The notes beneath the pieces are model-generated. The model was not told the origin of the DNA, made no database searches, and was given only the letters and a program-made list of their open reading frames with translations. Made by a program: the position numbers and the translations under genes. From an uncultured bacterium (GTDB taxonomy: Bacteria; Bacillota; Clostridia; Christensenellales; QALW01): a DNA stretch of 5,994 nt. Shown here piece by piece: positions 1-5,973 of the stretch (position 1 is its first letter; every line of letters begins with the position of its first letter). The DNA lies in contig CAJMLN010000082.1 of assembly GCA_905214315.1 (NCBI GenBank), positions 1 through 5,994 of the forward strand, written 5' to 3'.

Positions 1-46
1 CGATGTTTACGTGCGGCTTCGTTCTTTCAAACTTGCTCTTTGCCAT
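1..46 (-). CDS. tuf: Elongation factor Tu, N-terminal fragment (cut by window edge)
   Basis: Only the first 15 codons are present; they read MAKSKFERTKPHVNI. This is the conserved N-terminus of bacterial EF-Tu, just before the G1 nucleotide-binding loop, which lies outside the window. EF-Tu is the cytoplasmic GTPase that delivers aminoacyl-tRNA to the ribosomal A site. The ATG at 46-44 is preceded by a textbook Shine-Dalgarno AGGAGG (60-55) with 8-nt spacing, so the start is secure. The gene follows tRNA-Gly(CCC) on the same strand with no terminator visible in the 51 bases between them, so the two are probably co-transcribed from the promoter at 190-218. The short fragment is diagnostic, because few other proteins begin KFERTKPHVN. 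Confidence 0.95.
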   Translation of the reverse strand, partial: MAKSKFERTKPHVNI

Positions 47-97
47 TTCTTATTCCTCCTGATACACCGTTTAAATTTGTACCGCGCCATGCGGCTG

Positions 98-171
98 TGG
101 AGCGGGTGATGGGAATCGAACCCACGCGGCTTGCTTGGGAAGCAAGAACTCTGCCATTGAGCTACACCCGC
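98..171 (-). tRNA. tRNA-Gly, anticodon CCC
   Basis: On the minus strand the sequence folds as a full cloverleaf of 74 nt including an encoded CCA (98-100). The acceptor stem is GCGGGTG (171-165) with CACCCGC (108-102). The D stem is GCTC/GAGT, and the anticodon stem is CTTGC/GCAAG around the loop TTCCCAA. The T arm is GTGGG-TTCGATT-CCCAT. The discriminator base is T (U in the RNA), as expected for bacterial tRNA-Gly. The anticodon CCC (139-137) reads GGG glycine codons. The fold is complete with only G-U wobbles, so it should be functional. It lies directly upstream of tuf and has a strong promoter about 12 bases beyond its 5' end. Confidence 0.96.
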
Positions 172-189
172 ATAATAAAATACAAGCTT

Positions 190-218
190 ATTGTATAATA
201 TTTAAAATCCTTTGTCAA
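190..218 (-). promoter_or_regulatory. Sigma-A promoter for tRNA-Gly/tuf
   Basis: On the minus strand there is a perfect -35 TTGACA (218-213), a 17-bp spacer and a -10 TACAAT (195-190, five of six consensus bases). Transcription would start near 183, giving a leader of about 12 nt before the mature tRNA 5' end. The strength fits a stable-RNA/translation operon. Confidence 0.9.
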
Positions 219-371
219 ATAAAACCGTAAAACAAAATGATTTATTTTTATTTTTGGACGCTTTTTTGGCATTTGCCGACGCGAAACCGTATTTTTTACA
301 TGTACGGCCGTCCTTCTGCGTGAGCAGAGCACCGTTATTTTAATAAAAAAGTTCTGTTTTTTTCGCCTGTA

Positions 372-400
372 TTGCTTTTCCAACGCTTTTATGGTATAAT
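372..400 (+). promoter_or_regulatory. Sigma-A promoter for the putP-like gene
   Basis: A perfect -10 TATAAT (395-400) is preceded by a 17-bp spacer and a moderate -35 TTGCTT (372-377). The predicted start near 407 leaves an untranslated leader of about 28 nt ending in the Shine-Dalgarno AGGGAG (421-426), 8 nt before the ATG. I see no operator or riboswitch between promoter and start codon. Confidence 0.8.
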
Positions 401-434
401 GAGCAGGAATTTTTATATTTAGGGAGATTTACAT

Positions 435-1943
435 ATGACAAATACCATGATCATACTTGCTATTCTTGCCTATATGGTTTTTGTGGTTGCCATTGGCGTA
501 AGATGCTCTAAAAACAATAAGTCCGCCGACGATTTTTATCTTGGCGGAAGAAAGCTGGGGCCGCTTGTGACGGCTATGAGCGCCGAGGCGTCGGATATGA
601 GCAGCTGGCTGCTGATGGGACTGCCCGGCGTGGCACTTGTTGTGGGCGGCTTTGCCGAGGCTGTGTGGACGGCTGTGGGCCTGGCGCTGGGAACCTATAC
701 CAACTGGCTGATTGTTGCCCGGCCGCTGCGCAGATATTCGGAAAAAACCCGTTCCAGCACGATTCCGGATTTCTTCTCCAACCGCTTCCGTGATACCAGC
801 GGGATGCTTCTGGCAATATCGGCAATTGTTATCATTGTGTTTTTTGTTCCCTATACCGGTTCCGGCTTTGCCGCAGTGGGAAAGCTGTTTAATAGTCTGT
901 TTGGCATCGAGTATCATACCGCTATGATTGCAGGCGCCTGCGTAATTGCAGCCTATACGGTTATCGGCGGCTTTCTGGCGGCGTCCACAACGGATTTTAT
1001 TCAAAGTATTATTATGACGATTGCCCTGTTTGTGGTAATGTGCTTTGGCGTGGAAAATGCCGGCGGACTGGAAAATGTAATGGAAAATACCCGGCAGTTC
1101 CCGCATTATTTCAGCCTGACGGGAACCGACGGCTCTTACGGGCTTTTGCCGATTATCTCTACCCTGGCCTGGGGACTGGGGTATTTCGGTATGCCGCATG
1201 TGCTGCTGCGTTTTATGGCCATTGAAGATGAAAAGAAGCTGAAGACCTCCCGCCGGATTGCCAGCGTATGGGTGGTCATCTCCATGGGAATTGCCATTTT
1301 TATCGGCATTATCGGCTACACTTTTGCAAAAAACAATGCTCTTTTGGGAATGGAAGGCTTTGATTCGGAGCGTATCCTTATTTATATTGCTTCGGCAATC
1401 AGCAAGCTGGATTCCTTTGCTGCCATTATTGCGGGGTTGATTATCTCAGGCATTCTGGCCTCCATCATGTCTACGGCCGATTCCCAGATGCTGGCCGCGG
1501 CCTCCAGTGTTTCCGAGAATATCGTAAAGCGCTTTTTCTGGAAAGGAATGAGTGCAAGGATGCAGATGCTGGTGGCGCGTCTTACGGTGCTGCTTATTAC
1601 AGTGGTAGCGATTCTGTTTGCCTGGAATCCCGAAAGCTCGGTTTTCCGCATCGTTTCCTTTGCGTGGGCGGGCTTCGGCGCCGCGTTCGGCCCGCTGATG
1701 CTTTTCTCGCTGTTTTGGAAACGCACCACCAAATGGGGCGCGCTGGCGGGAATGCTTGCCGGCGGGGCTATGGTATTTTTATGGAAATTTATGATTGGCC
1801 CGCTCGGCGGCGTATGGGAAATTTATGAGTTGCTGCCGGCATTTGTATTCTCCTGCATCGCTATTGTTGCAGTGAGTCTTCTTACCTCTCCTCCCGCAAA
1901 GGAGATCTGTGACGAGTTTGACCAGGTAAAGGCAATGCGATGA
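435..1943 (+). CDS. putP: Sodium/proline symporter (SSS family, PutP-like)
   Basis: This 502-residue integral membrane protein has the usual PutP length and a series of hydrophobic segments that fits the roughly 13-helix LeuT-type fold of the solute:sodium symporter family. From memory it aligns with E. coli PutP nearly end to end: FYLGGRKLGP (34-43), ASDMSSWLLMGLPG (52-65), AWGLGYFGMPH (245-255), SIMSTADSQ (343-351) and WAGFGAAFGP (411-420). Residues tied to sodium in E. coli PutP are kept as D54, S56, S346 and T347. Residues tied to proline binding are kept as Y140, W246, Y250 and P254. It should bring proline into the cell with Na+, for nutrition or osmoprotection (OpuE-like use is possible). 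The ATG has AGGGAG 8 nt upstream. The ending is a tandem stop, TGA TAA. It has its own promoter and terminator, so it is probably monocistronic. No proline-catabolic gene is nearby, so the physiological role is open. Confidence 0.9.
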   Translation: MTNTMIILAILAYMVFVVAIGVRCSKNNKSADDFYLGGRKLGPLVTAMSAEASDMSSWLLMGLPGVALVVGGFAEAVWTAVGLALGTYTNWLIVARPLRRYSEKTRSSTIPDFFSNRFRDTSGMLLAISAIVIIVFFVPYTGSGFAAVGKLFNSLFGIEYHTAMIAGACVIAAYTVIGGFLAASTTDFIQSIIMTIALFVVMCFGVENAGGLENVMENTRQFPHYFSLTGTDGSYGLLPIISTLAWGLGYFGMPHVLLRFMAIEDEKKLKTSRRIASVWVVISMGIAIFIGIIGYTFAKNNALLGMEGFDSERILIYIASAISKLDSFAAIIAGLIISGILASIMSTADSQMLAAASSVSENIVKRFFWKGMSARMQMLVARLTVLLITVVAILFAWNPESSVFRIVSFAWAGFGAAFGPLMLFSLFWKRTTKWGALAGMLAGGAMVFLWKFMIGPLGGVWEIYELLPAFVFSCIAIVAVSLLTSPPAKEICDEFDQVKAMR

Positions 1944-1952
1944 TAAGAATGG

Positions 1953-1982
1953 AAAAACGGCGTTGTTTTGAACGCCTTTTTT
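1953..1982. terminator. Bidirectional Rho-independent terminator between putP and the GH127-like gene
   Basis: A 6-bp perfect stem GGCGTT/AACGCC (1959-1964 with 1971-1976) closes a 6-nt loop. It is followed on the plus strand by six Ts (1977-1982) and preceded by AAAAAC (1953-1958), which gives GTTTTT on the minus strand. It lies 15 bases after the putP stop and about 42 bases beyond the hydrolase stop, so it can end both converging transcripts. The T run is better on the plus side. Confidence 0.85.
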
Positions 1983-2023
1983 AATTTTTGTATGCGATTT
2001 AAAATTCTTTTTAATTTTTCCGG

Positions 2024-3859
2024 CTATTTTTGTTTTGTGCAAACCGGCAGTTCTGTTATCCGCAGCTTTGCGCAACCGTAGGGCCAAAGCATTTTATATT
2101 CCTTTGGTGCTATTGGTTTTTTTGAATGGGGCGTAGCGGAAGCAACGGAATCATATCCGCCGGCGGGTTCCCAAAGAATGCGATGAACCGATGCCTTCAG
2201 CATCAGGCGCGGTTTTTTAGAGGAAAAGGGAAATTCATCTCCCATACATTCCTGTACGGTAAAATGCAGACTGCCAAAGCCGTATTGCCATGGAGAAGCG
2301 GGGATAAGCGAATAATCACAGTAGGGAAATTTCCGTTCTACATTATTTTGGGTATACTCATATTTTTGATATTCCGGAACGATTGGAAGAGAAAATACGA
2401 GCGGTCCGTATTCCACAGCTTTCAGACCTTTTGGCCTGGAGGTTATACGAGGACTGCTGCAGAGCGTAATGATAACCTCGCTTTCGCCCTGCCATTTTTG
2501 GAAAATGGAAAAATACGGGGCTTTGCTCTTTTTTTCTCCGTTTACGGTATAGCTTTGAACCCAGCCCGGAATCCGAATTTTTAATGTAAAGCTTACCGGA
2601 GCGTCGGCGTTGATTTTATATCGGCAGCTGTGACGAAAAGGATATTCTGTTTCCATGGTGATTTGCACGGGCACTCCGTTTATCTGGGTATTGATTTTAC
2701 AAGGGAGCATCATAGCGCACAAAATACCGTTTTTTATTTTTAAGAACGCATAAAGTGCCAGTTTAGGCCAGGCCTGACCGAAATTAGCCGTACAGCAGCC
2801 AAAGTTGGGCTCCAGGCCAAAGAGATGCGCGTCTGACGAATTTGTTCCGAAAAAAGATTTGCCCGGAAATTTTATGCAGGCAATCTGATTAACCATTTGG
2901 TCATACTGATGCGCCCACATATCGTCAAGGAATGCAGCAGGAAGCGCGTTAAAAGCGATTTTTTCCAGTCGATCGCCCCAAATGCCTTTTTCTGTGGCTG
3001 CATAGAGAAGCTCACAGGAATACATTAGTTCAGCTATACTGCAAAGTTCGGTGCCCCGGTTGTTTTCCTGCCCGGCAAGACATTCGTCACCACTGAAGGT
3101 TCCTACAGCGGTACCGTTGTATTTTTTTAGCTGATTCCACAGCTTTTCGCTTTGACCGCTTTCTTTTTCACCCCAAAAACGGCCGCATACAGCTTCCGTT
3201 TTGAGCATCATTGCAATGTTGACGATGTGCGTTTCAAAGCGCCATTGGTTCAGCGGCTTTTCCCAATCGGCTGTAAACTTAGTATAATCGGCTCCTTGGG
3301 CGCGCAGGATACCGGCAAGGTCAAGAATCCAGGATTCATTATAGTGTTCATAGAGGAATTGTAAGGAAATCAGGCCTTCAAACCAACGGAATTTTCCCCA
3401 GTTAAACAGTGAAATCTTTCCGGCTTTTAACATTTTATAAAAGCATTTCATCGCTCTGTATAAGCTGTCCTGTACAAGCGGATCCTTCGTAAAATTGTAA
3501 TAGAGTACGAATACCTTTCCTATTAAAAACAGAGCCCACACGTCATACTGAAAGCGATCCTTTTTTTTGCAGGGGCAGATCCAGCCGTCCGCCTGCTGCC
3601 GGCTTAAGATTGAACGGATATAATATTTTGCCCGCTGTTTCATATCTTCATTATCCAGCAGCCAAGCCAAAGGAATAAACCCGTCCAGCCAATAGGGAAC
3701 CCGTTCCCATCCTTCACGGGAACCACCAATCCAGGCACTGTCGCGGATATCAGGCCAAATTTTATCTAAATTCCCGCAGAGTCCGTCTGCCTGAATTTTC
3801 AGCTGTTGATATAGCCACCCTTGGGGCTTTATCTGGTTAAAATCTATAGTTTCATACAT
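2024..3859 (-). CDS. Intracellular GH127/DUF1680-type glycoside hydrolase (beta-L-arabinofuranosidase superfamily)
   Basis: The 611-residue protein has no signal peptide, so it should act in the cytosol on imported oligosaccharides. Family marks from the ATG at 3859: an N-terminal P-x-GWL segment (residues 12-16), EGWERVPYWLDG (49-60), SGDE ending at E259, TELC (270-273) and NFGCC-TAN (352-359). A helical barrel-like part covers about residues 1-365, followed by beta-rich C-terminal domains (for example KIRIPGW near 430). In the characterised GH127 enzyme HypBA1 a Cys nucleophile is held by zinc with one Glu and two further Cys, and a Glu is the acid/base. The matching residues here are C355 (nucleophile), E271, C273 and C356 (zinc ligands) and E259 (acid/base), so it looks catalytically intact. 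The likely reaction is release of a terminal beta-L-arabinofuranose or similar sugar, but related families differ in specificity, so the substrate is unproven. A GTG at 3868 could also open the frame, but it lies inside the Shine-Dalgarno AGAGGTG, which sits 6 nt before the ATG. The gene is divergent from the araC-type gene, its likely regulator. Confidence 0.85.
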   Translation of the reverse strand: MYETIDFNQIKPQGWLYQQLKIQADGLCGNLDKIWPDIRDSAWIGGSREGWERVPYWLDGFIPLAWLLDNEDMKQRAKYYIRSILSRQQADGWICPCKKKDRFQYDVWALFLIGKVFVLYYNFTKDPLVQDSLYRAMKCFYKMLKAGKISLFNWGKFRWFEGLISLQFLYEHYNESWILDLAGILRAQGADYTKFTADWEKPLNQWRFETHIVNIAMMLKTEAVCGRFWGEKESGQSEKLWNQLKKYNGTAVGTFSGDECLAGQENNRGTELCSIAELMYSCELLYAATEKGIWGDRLEKIAFNALPAAFLDDMWAHQYDQMVNQIACIKFPGKSFFGTNSSDAHLFGLEPNFGCCTANFGQAWPKLALYAFLKIKNGILCAMMLPCKINTQINGVPVQITMETEYPFRHSCRYKINADAPVSFTLKIRIPGWVQSYTVNGEKKSKAPYFSIFQKWQGESEVIITLCSSPRITSRPKGLKAVEYGPLVFSLPIVPEYQKYEYTQNNVERKFPYCDYSLIPASPWQYGFGSLHFTVQECMGDEFPFSSKKPRLMLKASVHRILWEPAGGYDSVASATPHSKKPIAPKEYKMLWPYGCAKLRITELPVCTKQK

Positions 3860-3865
3860 TCTGTT

Positions 3866-3872
3866 CACCTCT
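3866..3872 (-). promoter_or_regulatory. Ribosome binding site fixing the hydrolase start
   Basis: AGAGGTG (3872-3866) stands 6 nt before ATG 3859. The upstream in-frame GTG (3868-3866) is the last three bases of this Shine-Dalgarno, and no other ribosome binding site precedes it. That favours the ATG and a protein three residues shorter than the longest reading frame. Confidence 0.8.
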
Positions 3873-3886
3873 ATCTATAGAATATC

Positions 3887-3892
3887 ACTATA
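3887..3892 (-). promoter_or_regulatory. Probable -10 box of the hydrolase gene
   Basis: TATAGT on the minus strand (five of six consensus bases) lies about 28 bases before the hydrolase ATG, followed by an AT-rich start region. At 16 to 18 bp upstream there is only TATTGC, ATATTG or TATATT, with no good -35. A -10 without a -35 next to an AraC-type gene suggests activator-dependent transcription. This is an inference. Confidence 0.5.
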
Positions 3893-3907
3893 AAAAAAGG
3901 CTGTATA

Positions 3908-3956
3908 TGCAATATATTGCAAATTTTATTGCAAATATCACAATTCTATTGTAAAC
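3908..3956. promoter_or_regulatory. Probable operator region between the divergent hydrolase and araC-type genes
   Basis: The element TATTGCAAAT occurs exactly at 3915-3924 and again at 3927-3936, 12 bp apart. A degenerate copy, TATTGTAAAC, lies at 3947-3956. The first copy overlaps a perfect 14-bp palindrome TGCAATATATTGCA (3908-3921). AraC-family proteins commonly bind direct repeats next to a weak -35. The array lies just upstream of the hydrolase -10 and over the region where the regulator's own promoter must be, so one factor could activate the hydrolase and control itself. A weak plus-strand promoter can be drawn within it (TTGCAA 3917-3922, 16-bp spacer, CACAAT 3939-3944), but with low certainty. 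Confidence 0.6.
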
Positions 3957-3962
3957 TAAAAA

Positions 3963-3969
3963 AGAGGTG
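3963..3969 (+). promoter_or_regulatory. Ribosome binding site fixing the AraC-type regulator start
   Basis: AGAGGTG lies 6 nt before ATG 3976. The in-frame GTG at 3967-3969 is part of this Shine-Dalgarno and lacks a site of its own, so ATG 3976 is preferred. The arrangement is the same as at the divergent hydrolase. Confidence 0.8.
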
Positions 3970-3975
3970 CTGCAG

Positions 3976-4743
3976 ATGAGTTTTGGATTAGATATGAATA
4001 TGCTTCCCTGTTATTCAACGTCTGCGTTCAAAATATTTCGGCAAGGGGAAAAGCATGTTACCCGTATTTTTTCAGCAGATGTGCTGATCCTTATGGAAGC
4101 GGGAACACTGTATTTTCATGAGGATGGAAATGCTATAGCCGTAAAGGAAAACAAATATTATATTCAGCGTTGCGGTCTGCGGCAGGAAGGGCTTATTCCC
4201 AGCAGCAATGCAAAATATTATTTTCTGCACTTTGCCGGGCGTTATGTTGATGCCAAGGAGACTTTACCGCTTTCCGGCATTGCCTGGTGGCAAGTTCTTT
4301 CACCGCTTTGCCGGCGTTTGGAACAGCTTCGGCTTTCCGGGGGCAGCCAGGTGGAAAAGAGTGCGGTGTTTTTCAAAATTCTTTCCGTTTTAAAACAGCA
4401 GAACTCGGATAACAGGAATAAAGAGAAGATCCAGCGTGTGGTTTCTGAAATTTCGGAAAATCTCCGGTGCAGATATACGCTGAGCCAGATTGCGCAATGG
4501 ATGGGCTACAGCAAAAATCAGGCGATCAATGTTTTTAAAAAGGAAACCGGAAAGACACCGCAGGAGTATCTTTTAGAGCTGCGTATGGACGCGGCGATGC
4601 ATTTGCTTTCGGAGTCCGATATGACAATAGAGGAGATTGCCCGTGATACGGGGTTTGAAAATTATATCAATTTTTATAAGGCTTTTTTTAAAAAATATCA
4701 CTGTGCTCCTACGGCTTGGCGGCGGAATATTTGTGGAAAATAG
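3976..4743 (+). CDS. AraC/XylS-family transcriptional regulator
   Basis: This 255-residue protein has the two-part layout of sugar-responsive AraC regulators. The N-terminal part (about 1-100) looks like a small beta-barrel ligand-binding domain: short beta-strand-like stretches around VLILMEAGTLYFHEDGN (36-52), KYYIQRCG (60-67) and KYYFLHFAG (80-88) resemble the cupin-like AraC effector domain. The C-terminal 100 residues carry two helix-turn-helix motifs. The first is about 167-188 (YTLSQIAQWMGYSKNQAINVFK), followed by the linking helix with KTPQEYLLELRMDAAMHLL. The second is about 217-239 (TIEEIARDTGFENYINFYKAFFKK) and ends in the usual P-x-x-WR. It is a cytosolic DNA-binding protein. Being divergent from the GH127-like gene across a 107-bp repeat-bearing region, it most likely activates that gene in response to a released sugar. 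The effector is unknown. The ATG with AGAGGTG 6 nt upstream is chosen over the GTG at 3967. Confidence 0.88.
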   Translation: MSFGLDMNMLPCYSTSAFKIFRQGEKHVTRIFSADVLILMEAGTLYFHEDGNAIAVKENKYYIQRCGLRQEGLIPSSNAKYYFLHFAGRYVDAKETLPLSGIAWWQVLSPLCRRLEQLRLSGGSQVEKSAVFFKILSVLKQQNSDNRNKEKIQRVVSEISENLRCRYTLSQIAQWMGYSKNQAINVFKKETGKTPQEYLLELRMDAAMHLLSESDMTIEEIARDTGFENYINFYKAFFKKYHCAPTAWRRNICGK

Positions 4744-4759
4744 GAAGGACTTGCTTTTA

Positions 4760-4792
4760 TAACAAAATGACCTCAAAGAGGTCATTTTGTTA
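4760..4792. terminator. Bidirectional terminator between the araC-type and LCP genes
   Basis: A perfect 15-bp hairpin, TAACAAAATGACCTC (4760-4774) with its exact complement (4778-4792), closes a 3-nt AAA loop. The GC-rich top is flanked by A-rich and T-rich arms, so it forms a U-tailed hairpin in either direction. It begins 17 bases after the regulator stop. Its right end (4790-4792) is the TAA stop codon of the opposing LCP gene, so the convergent genes share it. Confidence 0.9.
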
Positions 4793-5932
4793 AATCCAGC
4801 TTTTTCTGCCGGGGTCAAGTTCAATATTCGTTTGTCCGTAAAGTGCCAGCTGCAGCTTTTGTGCTGCAACAGGGAAATCTACTTTCCAGTACCATAGATC
4901 ATCTTCGCTGTTGGTAAAGCCCTTGGAGCATTCGTCGTCGGGCAGCGTCACCTGCTTGATTTCATAATTAAACCAGCCGTCGCTCAGGGCAGTAGTCGCA
5001 TAGCCTAAAATATCGGTAGAGGTGAGACCGGTGCGGATATAGGGAATAATGGAATTGACTACGGAGATCATGGTGGTAATGCCGTACCCTTTGGCTTTGG
5101 CAAGCATTTGCTTGATGACTGTCTGCTGCCGGTTTACGCGCGCCGTATCGCCGCCGGTATTGCCCTTGCGGATGCGCATATAAATCAGGGCTTCATCGCC
5201 GCTTAAGGTGTTTTTTCCGGTGGTCAGGTGCTTAAAGCCGCAGGTATTGCGCAGGTATTCGCTTTCCACACTGGTTAAATCGATTTCCACGCCGCCCACA
5301 GCGTCGATCACTTTGGGCAGCGATGCAAAATTTACAATGGCGTAATTATCGATAATTACCTTATAATAGCGCTCAATCATCTGTATCTGCGCGGAGGGTC
5401 CCCACAGGCTGTTGGCATGGTGAAGCTTTTGAAAGGAGCCTACGTTGTTGTGGGTAAGATAACAGTACTGATCCCGCATAAGCGAGGCTAAGGTGATTGT
5501 TTTGGTTTTATGGTTGATGGAGAAAATCACCATGGCGTCGGCGCGGGAGTTTTTGGAAAGATCCGTATTGTCCATTCCAATTAAAAGGATATTGGTTACG
5601 TCGTTGGAACGCACGGGATCGCCGTTGCTCATCCAGTTTTTGATATTGCTTTTTAAGCTGTTTAAGGCAGAGGGATGGATGATATCCCCCGTAGGGCCGG
5701 CCGGTTCGTCGGAGGCCGCAGGATCTTCCGGTTCGGCATCGTTTGGTTCTTCTATAATTGTGCCGCTGCCTATGTTCGTACCTTGATTGGGGATGTACTG
5801 GCCTTCTCCGATCCGTCCGAAATACCAGGACCAGAAAATCATCAGACCGCCGGTAACCAATATCGCGATGGAAAGCGCTACGGCAACGATCTGCAGCCAT
5901 AGGCTTACATTATCTCTGGTTTGAAAAAGCAT
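4790..5932 (-). CDS. LytR-CpsA-Psr (LCP) family cell-envelope protein
   Basis: This 380-residue protein is anchored by one N-terminal membrane segment (about residues 11-38, hydrophobic and Trp-rich at its outer end). A low-complexity E/D/P/A-rich linker follows (about 60-82), then an extracellular LCP domain (about 113-275). Family motifs are TNILLIGMD (113-121), SRADAM with R130 and D132, TLASLMRD with R153 and D154, DAVGGVEIDL (210-219), and YMRIRKGNTGGDTARVNRQQ (251-270), whose Arg and Asp residues bind polyprenyl pyrophosphate in known members. LCP enzymes transfer teichoic acid or capsule-type polymers from lipid carriers to peptidoglycan, and this protein is expected to do the same; which polymer is unknown. 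The last 100 residues form a C-terminal extension that I do not recognise. The ATG at 5932 has AGGAGA 8 nt upstream, while a TTG at 5938 is only 2 nt from it. No other wall gene is in view. lytR or tagTUV-like are possible names, but I cannot choose. Confidence 0.9.
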   Translation of the reverse strand: MLFQTRDNVSLWLQIVAVALSIAILVTGGLMIFWSWYFGRIGEGQYIPNQGTNIGSGTIIEEPNDAEPEDPAASDEPAGPTGDIIHPSALNSLKSNIKNWMSNGDPVRSNDVTNILLIGMDNTDLSKNSRADAMVIFSINHKTKTITLASLMRDQYCYLTHNNVGSFQKLHHANSLWGPSAQIQMIERYYKVIIDNYAIVNFASLPKVIDAVGGVEIDLTSVESEYLRNTCGFKHLTTGKNTLSGDEALIYMRIRKGNTGGDTARVNRQQTVIKQMLAKAKGYGITTMISVVNSIIPYIRTGLTSTDILGYATTALSDGWFNYEIKQVTLPDDECSKGFTNSEDDLWYWKVDFPVAAQKLQLALYGQTNIELDPGRKSWI

Positions 5933-5940
5933 ACGCAATA

Positions 5941-5946
5941 TCTCCT
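5941..5946 (-). promoter_or_regulatory. Ribosome binding site fixing the LCP start
   Basis: AGGAGA on the minus strand stands 8 nt before ATG 5932. The in-frame TTG at 5938-5936 is only 2 nt away, too close to be initiated from this site, so the ATG is the better start and the protein has 380 residues. Confidence 0.75.
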
Positions 5947-5967
5947 GTTTCCATTTTGTTTTTATAC

Positions 5968-5973
5968 ATTATA
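5968..5973 (-). promoter_or_regulatory. -10 box of the LCP gene promoter
   Basis: A perfect TATAAT on the minus strand lies about 35 bases before the ATG. With a 17-bp spacer the -35 would occupy 5991-5996, which is cut by the window edge. The visible four bases read TACA, compatible with three of the last four bases of TTGACA. The gene therefore probably has its own promoter. Confidence 0.65.

Noticed and set aside
429..1199. 256-codon open frame on the minus strand opposite putP
   Set aside because: The translation is rich in His, Arg, Gln and Gly with no domain pattern, typical of antisense to a membrane-protein gene. It lies entirely within a well-supported coding region and has no clear ribosome binding site.
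435..1943. The symporter as the sugar importer for the neighbouring hydrolase
   Set aside because: Its motifs and substrate-site residues match proline symporters rather than SGLT-type sugar carriers. It has its own promoter and a terminator separates it from the convergent hydrolase.
2126..2584. 152-codon open frame on the plus strand opposite the hydrolase
   Set aside because: It lies fully inside the GH127-like gene in antisense and has no recognisable domain. The hydrolase frame carries all the family motifs.
3866..3868. GTG start for the hydrolase, giving 614 residues
   Set aside because: The codon is part of the Shine-Dalgarno of the downstream ATG and has no ribosome binding site of its own.
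3908..3956. Repeats between the divergent genes as a CRISPR or mobile-element end
   Set aside because: The units are only about 10 bp, without spacers of regular length, a cas gene, a transposase or target-site duplications. Operator repeats fit better.
5493..5786. 97-codon plus-strand frame opposite the LCP gene
   Set aside because: Its Ser/Gly/Ala-rich text is the complement of the low-complexity linker of the LCP protein, not a separate gene.
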